A stretch of DNA of 64,000 bases, taken from positions 3,968,001 through 4,032,000 of the forward strand of contig NZ_JAPENX010000001.1 of NCBI RefSeq assembly GCF_026341815.1. The letters run 5' to 3'. The notes below the pieces were generated by a model, which worked only from the letters and a program-made list of their open reading frames with translations, ran no database searches and was not told the DNA's origin. The position numbers and the translations under genes were made by a program. Shown here in pieces: positions 33,665-42,331 of this stretch. Positions within the stretch are counted from its first letter, which is position 1. Each line of letters begins with the position of its first letter. The DNA comes from Streptomyces sp. NBC_00572 (lineage in GTDB: Bacteria; Actinomycetota; Actinomycetes; Streptomycetales; Streptomycetaceae).

Positions 33665-34246
33665 TCAGTTGCTCCGGGGCGGCGTGAGCTCGTCGAGGTC
33701 CAGGCTGACCTTGAAGGGCACGGGGCGCTGGAGGGTGCCTCGGAAGATACCGGCGGGAGCGTAGGCGCCGGTGGGTTCGTCGAGCTCGTAGACGTGGACG
33801 ACGGGTGCCCCGTCCTCGTCCTCGATGCACCAGTAGTGCGGGATGCCGGCCTCCGCGTACTTGCGGAGCCTTACCGTGCGATCGCGATGGGCGGACTCGG
33901 GTGAGACGACCTCGACGACGAGCCGGACATCCTCCGGTGCGAACCAGGTGCGGTCACCGTCGAATTCGGCCGTCGTCACCAGCAGATCCGGTTCGGGACG
34001 GTTGCGCGGGTCGAGCTTGATGGTCATCTCGCGGACGACTCTGGTGTCGGCGGGTACCTGCTCCATGAGTGCGACCGTGAGCATGGTGACGAGGTGGCCG
34101 TGCCACCACCTCTGGGGCGACATCATGAAGACGAGGGCTCCGTCGATCAGCTCGGTGTGGCGGGGTGCCTCGGGGAGGCGGTCGAGGTCCTCCGCGAACC
34201 AGCCTTCCGCGCGCGGCGGGCGCATCCAGTCGGGCAGTGCCGTCAT
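33665..34246 (-). CDS. Uma2 family (DUF820) putative endonuclease
   Basis: 193-aa member of the Uma2/DUF820 restriction-endonuclease-like family, abundant in Streptomyces and cyanobacteria. The PD-(D/E)xK-type core is visible: PEPDLLVTTAEFDGD (Asp), LVVEVVSPESAHRDRTVRLRKYAEAGIPHYWCIE (E-x-V-SPxS...D...K...Y). Molecular function is unproven in almost all members. TAGGGT ends 6 nt before the ATG. No partner gene is present. Confidence 0.9.
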   Translation of the reverse strand: MTALPDWMRPPRAEGWFAEDLDRLPEAPRHTELIDGALVFMMSPQRWWHGHLVTMLTVALMEQVPADTRVVREMTIKLDPRNRPEPDLLVTTAEFDGDRTWFAPEDVRLVVEVVSPESAHRDRTVRLRKYAEAGIPHYWCIEDEDGAPVVHVYELDEPTGAYAPAGIFRGTLQRPVPFKVSLDLDELTPPRSN

Positions 34247-34252
34247 GGGACA

Positions 34253-34258
34253 ACCCTA
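34253..34258 (-). promoter_or_regulatory. -10 element, leaderless start (Uma2 gene)
   Basis: Minus-strand TAGGGT ends 6 nt before the ATG without a ribosome site. Confidence 0.5.
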
Positions 34259-34476
34259 GCGATTGTGGTCGTCACGAGGGGTGGTCGTGCCGCTGATCCG
34301 CAATCGGCGCGCGGGCGTCGTCGGGATGCTCGAAGCCGCTTCCTTGCCGGTGCCCGAGGACGTCGCCACGGACCGCGACATCTCCGGGGTTCCGGGACGG
34401 AATACGCCGGTCGGCCCGTGGTTGATCAAGAGCAGGGAACCGTAGTCAGGCAGGGCCGTCGATCGAGGGGGATTCG
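34259..34476 (+). other. spacer with doubtful 60-codon reading frame
   Basis: A frame at 34263-34445 could encode 60 residues ending GVPGRNTPVGPWLIKSREP. It has no ribosome site, weak third-position GC bias and no family resemblance I recognise. It may be the remnant of a gene or simply the leader of the cupin gene. Confidence 0.3.
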
Positions 34477-34968
34477 ATGTCGTACCCGGAGTATCCGGAG
34501 CAGGTGTACCACCGCGAGGAGGGAGAGGTCAGTGCGGTCTTCCGGGCCGTGGACACCCCACCCGAGTTCGGTGTCGCGGGCAAGGACGCGATTCACTATC
34601 TGGCCACCAAGGCCTCCACACAGGGCGAGTTCGGGCTCTATCGGGTGGAGATGAGTGCGAAGGCGGGCGGGCCCAGGACGCACTTCCACAAGACGATCTC
34701 GGAGTCGTTCTTCGTGCTCGACGGGACGGTCCGGCTGTTCGACGGCGAGGGCTGGGTCGACGCGCGGAAGGGCGACTTCCTGTATGTGCCGCAGGGCGGC
34801 CTGCACGCCTTCCGCAACGACTCGGACGCGCCCGCCGAGATGCTGATGATCTTCGCGCCCGGTGCTGCCCGCGAGGAGTACTTCGAGGGTCTTGCCGCCA
34901 TGGCGGACGCCACCGATGAGGAGCGCGCCGAGTTCTTCGTACGGCACGACTCCTATTTCGTGGAGTAG
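34477..34968 (+). CDS. cupin domain protein
   Basis: 163-aa single-domain cupin. Motif 1 is GGPRTHFHKTISESFFVLDGTVRLF (metal-binding H-x-H-x...E pattern, G(X)5HXH(X)3,4E(X)6G) and motif 2 is FLYVPQGGLHAFRNDSD with the last ligand His. Small cupins of this kind include dioxygenases, isomerases and sugar- or quercetin-type enzymes; nothing here picks one. GAGGGGG precedes the ATG. An 8-nt triplet repeat begins at the stop codon. Confidence 0.88.
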   Translation: MSYPEYPEQVYHREEGEVSAVFRAVDTPPEFGVAGKDAIHYLATKASTQGEFGLYRVEMSAKAGGPRTHFHKTISESFFVLDGTVRLFDGEGWVDARKGDFLYVPQGGLHAFRNDSDAPAEMLMIFAPGAAREEYFEGLAAMADATDEERAEFFVRHDSYFVE

Positions 34969-34984
34969 TGGAGTAGCGGAGTAA
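34961..34984. repeat. 8-nt tandem repeat across the cupin stop codon
   Basis: TGGAGTAG, TGGAGTAG, CGGAGTAA. The first unit contains the actual stop TAG, and the copies add further TAG and TAA triplets downstream. Confidence 0.85.
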
Positions 34985-35060
34985 GAGGGGTCGATCCGGG
35001 GCCCCGCCCGGATCGGCGGGCATACTTTCAGACGGAATCGTTGTGGTGGAGGTGTGGGGT

Positions 35061-35531
35061 TTGAAGCTTGCCGAGGCGTTGGTGTTGCGGGCGGATGCCG
35101 CTCGGCGGGTCGAGCAGTTGCGGGCTCGGGTGGTCAGCAGCGCTCGGTATCAGGAGGGGGAGGAGCCTGCCGAGGACGCGGCCGCCCTGCTGGCCGAGTC
35201 CGACGAGGTCCTGGGGGAGCTGGAGGGGTTGATCCGGCGGATCAACCGGACCAACGCCCAGGCCGTCGTCGAGGGCGGGGGCACGCTCACCGACGCGCTG
35301 GCCCGGCGCGATGTGCTGCGGCTGCGGCACTCCGTCGTCACGTCGGCCGCCGACGCCGCCGCCGGGCGGGACCAGCACGGCATGGTGCGGCAGCTGCGGT
35401 CCGAGCTGAAGATGCTGTCGGCGTTTCCCGTGGCGCCCCTGCGGGCGCAGGCCGACGTGCTGGCACGGGAGATCCGTGAGGTCGACGTGCTGATCCAGCG
35501 GTCGAACTGGGAGGTCGATCTGCTGGACTGA
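35061..35531 (+). CDS. DIP1984 family protein
   Basis: 156 aa, mostly long helices, matching the DIP1984 family: KLAEALVLRADAARRVEQLRARV at the start, GLIRRINRTNAQAVVEGGGTLTDALARRDVLRLRHSVV in the middle, and LKMLSAFPVAPLRAQADVLAREIREVDVLIQRSNWEVDLLD at the end. Function unknown. I prefer the TTG at 35061 because GGAGG lies 9 nt upstream and homologues begin MKLAEAL; GTG 35043 would add MVEVWG. Confidence 0.85.
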   Translation: MKLAEALVLRADAARRVEQLRARVVSSARYQEGEEPAEDAAALLAESDEVLGELEGLIRRINRTNAQAVVEGGGTLTDALARRDVLRLRHSVVTSAADAAAGRDQHGMVRQLRSELKMLSAFPVAPLRAQADVLAREIREVDVLIQRSNWEVDLLD

Positions 35532-35825
35532 GCGAGTCGCTCGACGTGGAGCAGGTAGTCGTCCCGAGGGCGTGCACAAGCCGAGGACCGGCGGTCGATC
35601 CGGTCCACTGTGGTGCGTGGGGAGCAGCGCAGGGGTTCGATTCCCCTTTTACACAGCCGCTCAGCACAGCGCACAGGTAACGGTGCACAACGCACAGTTC
35701 ATCACCATGTGCAGATTCGGACGACGAGGGCGGGATCGGGGATCTCCACGTCGCTTTCGACCCCTCCACCCCACGTATCCTCGACTGCTGGGGAAATGGG
35801 GGAGAAGGATCACGGAGGTGTACTG
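35532..35825 (+). other. spacer before the AfsR-type gene, holding a tRNA T-arm-like fragment
   Basis: About 290 nt with no gene. At 35631-35647, AGGGGTTCGATTCCCCT is a perfect T-arm (5-bp stem, TTCGATT loop), followed by TTTACACA, which resembles acceptor 3' strand plus discriminator. A matching 5' acceptor, D-arm and anticodon arm are not present upstream. After it come several CACA-rich segments. It may be a truncated tRNA gene or attachment-site relic. Confidence 0.45.
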
Positions 35826-38471
35826 GTGGAGTTCCGGCTGCTCGGCTCCGTTGCGCTGGTGACGGAGGACGGGGACGTAGCCCTGGGGCCCGCCAAACGG
35901 TCCAGCCTTCTGGTCATGCTCCTGTTGCGGCCCAACAGCGCCGTGAACGTCAATCAGTTGATCGACGCGCTGTGGGAGGAAGAGCCGCCCACCCATGCCA
36001 AGACCGTCCTGCAGGGGCACGTCTCGCGGCTTCGGGCGCTGCTCGCCGAGCACGGGGCCGAGGCGTACGGGGTCGAGCTGGCCACCCAGGGTTCGGCGTA
36101 CGTGCTCCGGATGCCGGAGTCGCTCGTGGACGCGCACCGGTTCGAGGAGCTCGTGGCGCTCGCCGGGGTGCAGCGGCGACCCGCCGACGCCGTGCGGATG
36201 CTGCGGGAGGCCCTGTCGTACTGGCAGGGGCCCGCGCTCACCGGAACCGTGCACAGCCGGCCGCTCGAAGCCGCCGCCGGGGGCCTTGAGGAGCTGCGGC
36301 TCGCCTCCGTCGAGTCGCTCGCGGAGGCGTACGGGGAGCTCGGCGAGCACGCCAGGGCCGCCGCCGTACTGCGGACCGAGGCCGTCGCACACCCCCTGCG
36401 GGAGTCCCTCGCGGCCGCGCTGATGCTGGCGCTCGGCCGCTCGGGCCGGCAGTCCGACGCGATCGACTGGTACCACCGCACCCGGCGGCTGCTCGCCGAG
36501 GAGCTGGGCGTCGACCCCGGCGAGACGCTCAGCGAGGCGTACGCGACACTGCTCCGCGCCGCCGAGCCCGTCGCCGTGGCCCGCCCGGTCGTTCCGGTCT
36601 CGGTCGCGGCGCCGGAGGGGCTGCCGCGCGCGCCACGCGGCTTCACCGGGCGCGGGGCCGAGCTGGCCGCCCTCGACCGGGCCGTACGAGGGGGCGAGGG
36701 TCCCGTCTGCCTGGTCACCGGACCCGCCGGGGTCGGCAAGACGGCCTTCGCCGTGCACTGGGCGTACGAGCGCCGCGCCGACTTCCCCGACGGACGGCTC
36801 TTCGCCGACCTGCGCGGTTTCAGCGACACCCCGGCGCCCGAGACCGCCGCCGTCCTGCGCGAGTTCCTGCTCGCGCTCGGCGTGCAGCCGCAACGGATAC
36901 CCGAGGCCGTCGAGGCGCGCGGCGCCCTGTTCCGGTCCCTGACCGCCGACCGGCGGCTGCTCGTCGTCCTCGACAACGCCCGTTCCTCCGAGCAGGTCAG
37001 ACCCCTGCTGCCCGGCGGCGACCACTGCACGAGCCTGGTCACCAGCCGAGACCGGCTCGGCGGCCTCATCGCCTCCGACGCGGCCCGGCCGGTGCCGCTC
37101 GGTCACCTTCCCCCGGCCGCTTCGACCGCCCTGCTCACCACCGTCCTCGGCGAGACGCGGGTCGCCGCCGAACCCGCCGCCGCCGCACGGCTCGCCGGGC
37201 TCTGCGACGGACTGCCGCTCGCGCTGCGGGTCACGGCGGCCCGGCTCGCCGAGCGCCCGCAGTGGACGCTCGACGCGATGGTCGGCGAGCTCGCCGACGA
37301 GCAGGGCCGGCTGATGCTGCTCGACGTCGAGGACCGGGGCGTCTCCGCCGCGCTGCGCCTCACCGTGCAGCAGCTGCCCGAGTCCGCGGCCCGACTGTTC
37401 CGCGCGATCGGTCTGCACACCGGCTCCGACCTGGACCGGTTCGCGGCCGGAGCGCTCGTCGGCACGTCCCCCACCCAGGCCTCCGCCGACCTGGACCGGC
37501 TCGCCGCCGCCCATCTGCTCACCGAGTCCGTCCCCGGCCGCTGGATGCCGCACGACCTGGTGCGCCTCTACGCCCGCCATATCGCCCCCGGGGCCGATCC
37601 CGAGGGCCTGCCCCGCCTCCTCGACCACTACCTCTACACGGGGCTCGCGGCCGACGCCGCCGCCGAGCCGGGCTCCCAGCCCTGCTACTCGCTGCCCGCC
37701 GACGCCCGCCGGCCCGCCGCGACCCGCGAGTTCGAGGACCGTACGGCGGCCCTCGACTGGTACGTGGCCGAACGCGCCGCCCTGGAAGGGGCGGTCGCCG
37801 CCGCGGCCGCCCTCGGCCTGCACGACCGGGCCTGGCGGCTCGCCCTGGTGCAGTGGCCGCTGATGCTCATGCGGATCGGGGACGGCTGGACGCCGCTCCT
37901 GGAGGCAGGGCTCGCCTCGGCCGAGCACATGGGCGATTTCGACGCGCAGTCGCGGACGAGGGCGCTGCTCGGCTGGATCCTGCACGAGGAGGGCCGGGAC
38001 GCCGAGGCGCTCGTCCATCTGGAGAAGGCGCCCGGCCTGGCCGCCCGGGCCGGCGACACCATCAGCGAGGCGATCGCCTACGTCAACCACGCGGCCGTCC
38101 TGGACGCGACCGGGGAGCACGAGCGGGCCGGGCTGCTCATGCTCCACGCCGTCTCACTCGCCGACCGAACGGGGCATCCGTCCACCCAGGTGCTCACCCT
38201 CCATCACCTGGCGGGGCACTGCATGAAGGCGGGGGACTACCACGCGGCGCTCGCGCACACCCTTCGCGCCGGGGAACTGGTCGCACCCGACGCGGTGGTC
38301 GTCCAGGCCCAGCTGCAGATCGTCCGGGGTGAGGCGCTGGCGGGTATAGGTCGCGTCGAAGAGGCCGCTGACCAGCTGGAACGCGCGATCGTGGCGTCCG
38401 ACGCGGCCGGTTTCGCCGAGGGTTCGGCGCGGGCCGCGGCGGGGCTTTCGCGCCTGTCAGCGAATCGTTAG
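35826..38471 (+). CDS. AfsR/SARP family regulator with NB-ARC and TPR domains
   Basis: 881-aa regulator. An OmpR-type winged helix (about 1-90, EFRLLGSVALVTEDGDVALG...) and a bacterial transcriptional activator (BTAD) domain (about 95-240) form the SARP half. The STAND ATPase (about 275-560) has Walker A TGPAGVGKTAFA, Walker B RRLLVVLDNA and GLPLALRVTA. The C-terminal 250 residues are helical repeats of TPR type. GGAGG is 7 nt before the GTG. AfsR-type proteins activate secondary metabolism or development after nucleotide-dependent oligomerisation; no biosynthetic cluster is alongside, so targets are unknown. Confidence 0.93.
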   Translation: MEFRLLGSVALVTEDGDVALGPAKRSSLLVMLLLRPNSAVNVNQLIDALWEEEPPTHAKTVLQGHVSRLRALLAEHGAEAYGVELATQGSAYVLRMPESLVDAHRFEELVALAGVQRRPADAVRMLREALSYWQGPALTGTVHSRPLEAAAGGLEELRLASVESLAEAYGELGEHARAAAVLRTEAVAHPLRESLAAALMLALGRSGRQSDAIDWYHRTRRLLAEELGVDPGETLSEAYATLLRAAEPVAVARPVVPVSVAAPEGLPRAPRGFTGRGAELAALDRAVRGGEGPVCLVTGPAGVGKTAFAVHWAYERRADFPDGRLFADLRGFSDTPAPETAAVLREFLLALGVQPQRIPEAVEARGALFRSLTADRRLLVVLDNARSSEQVRPLLPGGDHCTSLVTSRDRLGGLIASDAARPVPLGHLPPAASTALLTTVLGETRVAAEPAAAARLAGLCDGLPLALRVTAARLAERPQWTLDAMVGELADEQGRLMLLDVEDRGVSAALRLTVQQLPESAARLFRAIGLHTGSDLDRFAAGALVGTSPTQASADLDRLAAAHLLTESVPGRWMPHDLVRLYARHIAPGADPEGLPRLLDHYLYTGLAADAAAEPGSQPCYSLPADARRPAATREFEDRTAALDWYVAERAALEGAVAAAAALGLHDRAWRLALVQWPLMLMRIGDGWTPLLEAGLASAEHMGDFDAQSRTRALLGWILHEEGRDAEALVHLEKAPGLAARAGDTISEAIAYVNHAAVLDATGEHERAGLLMLHAVSLADRTGHPSTQVLTLHHLAGHCMKAGDYHAALAHTLRAGELVAPDAVVVQAQLQIVRGEALAGIGRVEEAADQLERAIVASDAAGFAEGSARAAAGLSRLSANR

Positions 38472-38549
38472 CGGTACGCAAGCGGGACGGCAGCGCCAGG
38501 CCGGAAGCTGGATACAGCACCGACCGAACACACACGGGGGAGAACCACC

Positions 38550-39308
38550 ATGCGTACCCACCACAAGTCCAGCGTCCTGGCCGCCGCCGCCATCGCCGCC
38601 CTCTCGCTCGGCCTGACCGCCTGCGGCGGCACGGACACCGGAGCCAAGGACGCGGGGAGCGCGAGCGCCTCCCAGCAGAGCTCCGGGAACGCCTCCGCCG
38701 GCACCACCGACAACGGAACGGCCGCCGCCGGCGAGGCCGACCAGACCGCGGCCAAGAGCGGCTCGGGCTCCACCGGCGGCTCGACGGCGACCGGCGGAAC
38801 CGGCGGCACGTCCGGCGGCACCGGCACGAAGGGGTCGACGACCGGCGCCTCGACCGGCGGCAAGTCCTCCGCCAAGGCGCCCGCCTGTGCCTACGGCGAC
38901 ATCAAGGTCACGGCGGCCAAGGCCGACGAGGTGCCGACCGAGCACATCGTCCTCACCGCCACCAACACCTCCGGCAGTGCCTGCACCCTGCTCCAGTACC
39001 CGCTGATCGCCTTCGGCCCGATCCAGACCGCCAAGGACGTCCCGGCCGTCGCCAAGAGCAAGCCGGCCGCCCCGATCGTCGTGAAGCCGGGCGCGCCCGC
39101 GTACGCCAATGTGCGGATCGCGCTCGGCGGCGCCCACGAGGACAACAAGGTCGTGAAGACCTTCAACGTGAACCTCTTCGCCCCCGAGGGTCCGGCCGAG
39201 GGCAGCATCGTCGTCCAGGCCCCCGCGGGCGGCCTGGCCGTCGACGAGGCCGCCGCGAAGACGGGCTACTGGACGTACGAGCTCCGCAACGGTGCCGACG
39301 AGTTCTGA
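38550..39308 (+). CDS. DUF4232 lipoprotein
   Basis: 252-aa predicted lipoprotein: signal sequence with lipobox LGLTAC (Cys about 26), then a 85-residue Ser/Thr/Gly linker and a DUF4232 domain. That domain has two cysteines (APACAYGDIKV and GSACTLLQYPLI), the HIVLTATNTSGSACTL strand pattern and the end WTYELRNGADEF. The family is exported in actinomycetes with unknown function. It starts 78 nt after the AfsR-type gene on the same strand and has its own GGGGGAG. Confidence 0.88.
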   Translation: MRTHHKSSVLAAAAIAALSLGLTACGGTDTGAKDAGSASASQQSSGNASAGTTDNGTAAAGEADQTAAKSGSGSTGGSTATGGTGGTSGGTGTKGSTTGASTGGKSSAKAPACAYGDIKVTAAKADEVPTEHIVLTATNTSGSACTLLQYPLIAFGPIQTAKDVPAVAKSKPAAPIVVKPGAPAYANVRIALGGAHEDNKVVKTFNVNLFAPEGPAEGSIVVQAPAGGLAVDEAAAKTGYWTYELRNGADEF

Positions 39309-39315
39309 GCCACCG

Positions 39316-40440
39316 TCACACCGCCAGGCCCGTCTTCGCCCCCGCCCCGCACAGCGGCACCACCGTGAGGCCGGGGCGCGGCGGGGCCGCCTGGACCGCG
39401 GCCCAGCAGGCCACGCCGGTGGATTCGACGAAGAGGCCGCGGCGGGCGAGGTCCCGCTGGGCGGTACGGATCTGGTCCTCCGTCACCGTCAGGAACGTGC
39501 CGCCCGTCGCCCGTACCGCGCGCAGGATCTGGTGGGCGCGGGGCGGGGCCGGGATCGCGATGCCCTCGGCGAGGGTGGGCCGGACGGGGACGGCCTCGCC
39601 CAGCTCCTCCGCGCCGGCGTGGAAGGCCGCCGCCAGCGGGGAGACGGCCTCCGCCTGGACGGCGACGAGGGCGGGGCGGTTGTCCGTGAGCCCGTGGCGG
39701 TACAGCTCGTCGAGGGCGAGGGCGGCGCCGAGGAGCAGGGTGCCGTTGCCCACCGGGACGACGATCGTGTCGGGGAGGCGTCCGCCGAGCTCCTCCCACA
39801 GCTCGTAGACGTAGGTCTTGGTGCCGTGCAGGAAGTACGGGTTGTACACGTGCGAGGCGTAGAAGGTGCCGGGCTCGTCGGCGGCCGCCCGCGCGGCGCG
39901 GGCCGTGGCCTCGCGGTCGCCGGGGACCTCGACGACCCGGGCCCCGTGCGCCCGGATCTGCTCCAGCTTCTTCGGGGAGGTGCCCTCGGGCACGTACACG
40001 AGGCAGTCGAGTCCGGCCCGCGCTCCGTACGCGGCGATCGCCGTGCCCGCGTTCCCGCTGCTGTCGGCGACGACCCGGTCGAGGCCGCCGGCCCGTGCGA
40101 GACGCAGGGCGTGGGCGGCGAGCATCACCGCGCCGCGGTCCTTGAAGGACAGGGTCGGCATGAGGAAGTCGAGCTTGGCCGAAACCGACCCCGATTCCCG
40201 CTCCATGAGGGGGACCAGGGGCGTGCGGCCCTCCCCGAGCGTCACCTCCGGCGCGTACGGCATCGGCGGCAACGCCTCCTCGTAACGCCACAACGAATTT
40301 CGTCGTGACGCGAGTGACGGGAGGGAAACCGGCCCACTCGCGAACTCCAGGTCCCAGGGGCCACGGCACTTCGGACAACACCAGGTGAGGGTGTCCGTGG
40401 GCGAGTGAACCTGGCAGCGGGGGCACACGTAGGCAGTCAT
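39316..40440 (-). CDS. threonine synthase-like PLP enzyme with zinc ribbon
   Basis: 374-aa fold-type II PLP enzyme. An N-terminal zinc ribbon (VCPRC...WCCPKC) resembles that of other threonine synthase-like proteins. The PLP lysine is in PTLSFKDRGAV, the phosphate/substrate loop is VADSSGNAGTAIAAYGARAGL, and the glycine loop is VPVGNGTLLLGAA. Predicted to perform beta/gamma replacement or elimination, such as O-phosphohomoserine to threonine, but Streptomyces encodes a separate canonical ThrC near thrB, so this is probably a paralogue with another substrate. Start MTAYVCPRC chosen; ATG 40452 is possible. Confidence 0.87.
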   Translation of the reverse strand: MTAYVCPRCQVHSPTDTLTWCCPKCRGPWDLEFASGPVSLPSLASRRNSLWRYEEALPPMPYAPEVTLGEGRTPLVPLMERESGSVSAKLDFLMPTLSFKDRGAVMLAAHALRLARAGGLDRVVADSSGNAGTAIAAYGARAGLDCLVYVPEGTSPKKLEQIRAHGARVVEVPGDREATARAARAAADEPGTFYASHVYNPYFLHGTKTYVYELWEELGGRLPDTIVVPVGNGTLLLGAALALDELYRHGLTDNRPALVAVQAEAVSPLAAAFHAGAEELGEAVPVRPTLAEGIAIPAPPRAHQILRAVRATGGTFLTVTEDQIRTAQRDLARRGLFVESTGVACWAAVQAAPPRPGLTVVPLCGAGAKTGLAV

Positions 40441-40627
40441 GAAGATCAGCATGTCATCCGTGTGGCGAGGGTGTTGCGGGCTGCCGAGAGCCCTTGTGAG
40501 ATTCCTATGGATCAGTCAATCTTTCGCTCGGCAGCCGAATGCGCGAGGCGGCGTGACGTCACATCGTCTTGTCATGTCCCTGCTAATCCCCCACAGCAAC
40601 GCACCACCAATGAGGAGGACCCCTCAC

Positions 40628-42202
40628 ATGTCAGTGATGCGTGAATCACGACGTCGAATCGCCACCGCCGCGGCGATAGCCGTCACCGCCCTCACCCTCG
40701 GAACCCTCTCCACCCTCCCGGCCGCCGCCTCACCGGCCGCCCCGGAGGGTGTCATCGAGAACGCGGGAGTCGAAGGCACGATCGCGGGCAGCTACATCGT
40801 CACCCTCGACGAGTCGGCGCAGGCGGAGACCGCCAAGGGCCGGGCCGTAGCGGCCAAGTTCGGCGCGAAGATCAAGCGGACGTACACCTCGGCGCTCAAC
40901 GGCTACTCCGTCGAGCTCTCCGAGGCGCAGGCGAGGAAGCTCGCGGCCGACCCCGCCGTGGCCTCCGTCGTCCAGAACCGCGTCTTCCACGTCGACGGCA
41001 CGCAGCCCTCCCCGCCGTCCTGGGGCCTGGACCGGATCGACCAGAAGGCCCTTCCGCTGAACCAGAGTTACACCTACCCGGACACCGCCGGCCAGGGCGT
41101 GACGGCGTACATCATCGACACCGGTGTGCGGATCTCGCACAGCGACTTCGGCGGCCGGGCCTTCAACGGCTACGACGCCATCGACAACGACAACGTCGCC
41201 CAGGACGGCCACGGCCACGGCACCCACGTCGCCGGTACGGTCGCGGGCACGTCGTACGGCGTCGCGAAGAAGGCGAAGATCGTCGGCGTCCGCGTCCTCG
41301 ACAACTCCGGCTCCGGCACGACCGAGCAGGTCGTCGCGGGCATCGACTGGGTCACGCAGAACGCCGTCAAGCCGGCCGTCGCCAACATGAGCCTCGGCGG
41401 TGGCGTCGACTCCGCCCTCGACACGGCCGTGCGCAACTCGATCGCCTCCGGCGTCACCTACGGCGTCGCCGCCGGCAACGACAGCGCCAACGCCTCCAAC
41501 TACTCGCCGGCGCGGGTCTCCGAGGCCATCACGGTCGGCTCCACGACCAGCACCGACGCCCGCTCCAGCTTCTCCAACTACGGCACCGTCCTGGACATCT
41601 TCGCCCCGGGCTCCTCCATCACCTCGGCGTGGAACTCCAGCGACTCCGCCACCAACACCATCTCCGGTACGTCCATGGCGACCCCGCACGTCGTGGGCGC
41701 CGCGGCCGTCTACCTCGCCGGCAACCCGACGGCGACCCCGGCGCAGGTCTCCACGGCCCTGACCACCGCCGCCACCCCGAACGTCGTCACCAACCCCGGC
41801 AGCGGCTCCCCGAACCGGCTGCTCTACGTCGGCGGCGGCACCACCACCCCGCCCACCGGCCCGAAGTTCGAGAACACCGCCGACTTCGCCATCGCCGACA
41901 ACGCGACCGTCGAGTCCCCGGTCACCGTCAGCGGCGTCACGGGCAACGCCCCCGCCGCCCTCCAGGTGCCCGTGAACATCGTCCACACCTACATCGGTGA
42001 CCTCCAGGTCCAGCTGATCGCCCCCGACGGTTCGGCCTACACCCTGAAGGGCTTCGGCACCGGTGGCAGCTCCGACAACATCAACACCACGTACACCGTG
42101 AACGCCTCCTCGGAGGTCGCCAACGGCACGTGGAAGCTCCGGGTCACGGACAACGCGTCCATCGACACGGGCAAGATCGACTCCTGGGCCCTGCAGTTCT
42201 GA
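40628..42202 (+). CDS. secreted subtilisin-like protease (S8) with P domain
   Basis: 524-aa exported serine protease. Signal peptide (1-37), I9 propeptide (about 50-120, YIVTLDESAQAE...ASVVQNRVF), then the S8 catalytic domain: Asp in TAYIIDTGVR, His in GHGTHVAGTVAG, oxyanion Asn in GVAAGNDSANA, and Ser in SGTSMATPHVVG. The last 110 residues are a proprotein-convertase P domain (FENTADFAIADNATVES...WALQF), a beta-sandwich that stabilises or targets the enzyme. GAGGAGG lies 8 nt before ATG 40628. Confidence 0.96.
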   Translation: MSVMRESRRRIATAAAIAVTALTLGTLSTLPAAASPAAPEGVIENAGVEGTIAGSYIVTLDESAQAETAKGRAVAAKFGAKIKRTYTSALNGYSVELSEAQARKLAADPAVASVVQNRVFHVDGTQPSPPSWGLDRIDQKALPLNQSYTYPDTAGQGVTAYIIDTGVRISHSDFGGRAFNGYDAIDNDNVAQDGHGHGTHVAGTVAGTSYGVAKKAKIVGVRVLDNSGSGTTEQVVAGIDWVTQNAVKPAVANMSLGGGVDSALDTAVRNSIASGVTYGVAAGNDSANASNYSPARVSEAITVGSTTSTDARSSFSNYGTVLDIFAPGSSITSAWNSSDSATNTISGTSMATPHVVGAAAVYLAGNPTATPAQVSTALTTAATPNVVTNPGSGSPNRLLYVGGGTTTPPTGPKFENTADFAIADNATVESPVTVSGVTGNAPAALQVPVNIVHTYIGDLQVQLIAPDGSAYTLKGFGTGGSSDNINTTYTVNASSEVANGTWKLRVTDNASIDTGKIDSWALQF

Positions 42203-42225
42203 GCCCGACGGATCGTGAGTGATGA

Positions 42226-42253
42226 GGGTCGGTCGCCCGCGGGCGACCGACCC
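42226..42253 (+). terminator. terminator of the subtilisin gene
   Basis: 28-nt perfect palindrome, arms GGGTCGGTCGCCCG and complement, followed by TTCCGTC, 24 nt after the stop. Confidence 0.9.
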
Positions 42254-42331
42254 TTCCGTCATACGCCACGGGTACGATGCGCGACCGATCATTTGTTCGT
42301 GCCGTTCGCCCCGGACAGGAGCACCGTACCC

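Noticed and set aside
34263..34445. 60-codon gene upstream of the cupin
   Set aside because: No ribosome site, weak codon bias and no family resemblance; kept only as a doubtful frame in the spacer.
35580..35655. Complete tRNA gene
   Set aside because: Only the T-arm and 3' strand are recognisable; acceptor pairing and the D and anticodon arms fail.
35826..38471. Secondary-metabolite cluster controlled by the AfsR-type regulator
   Set aside because: No PKS, NRPS, terpene or RiPP biosynthetic genes lie within 10 kb on either side.
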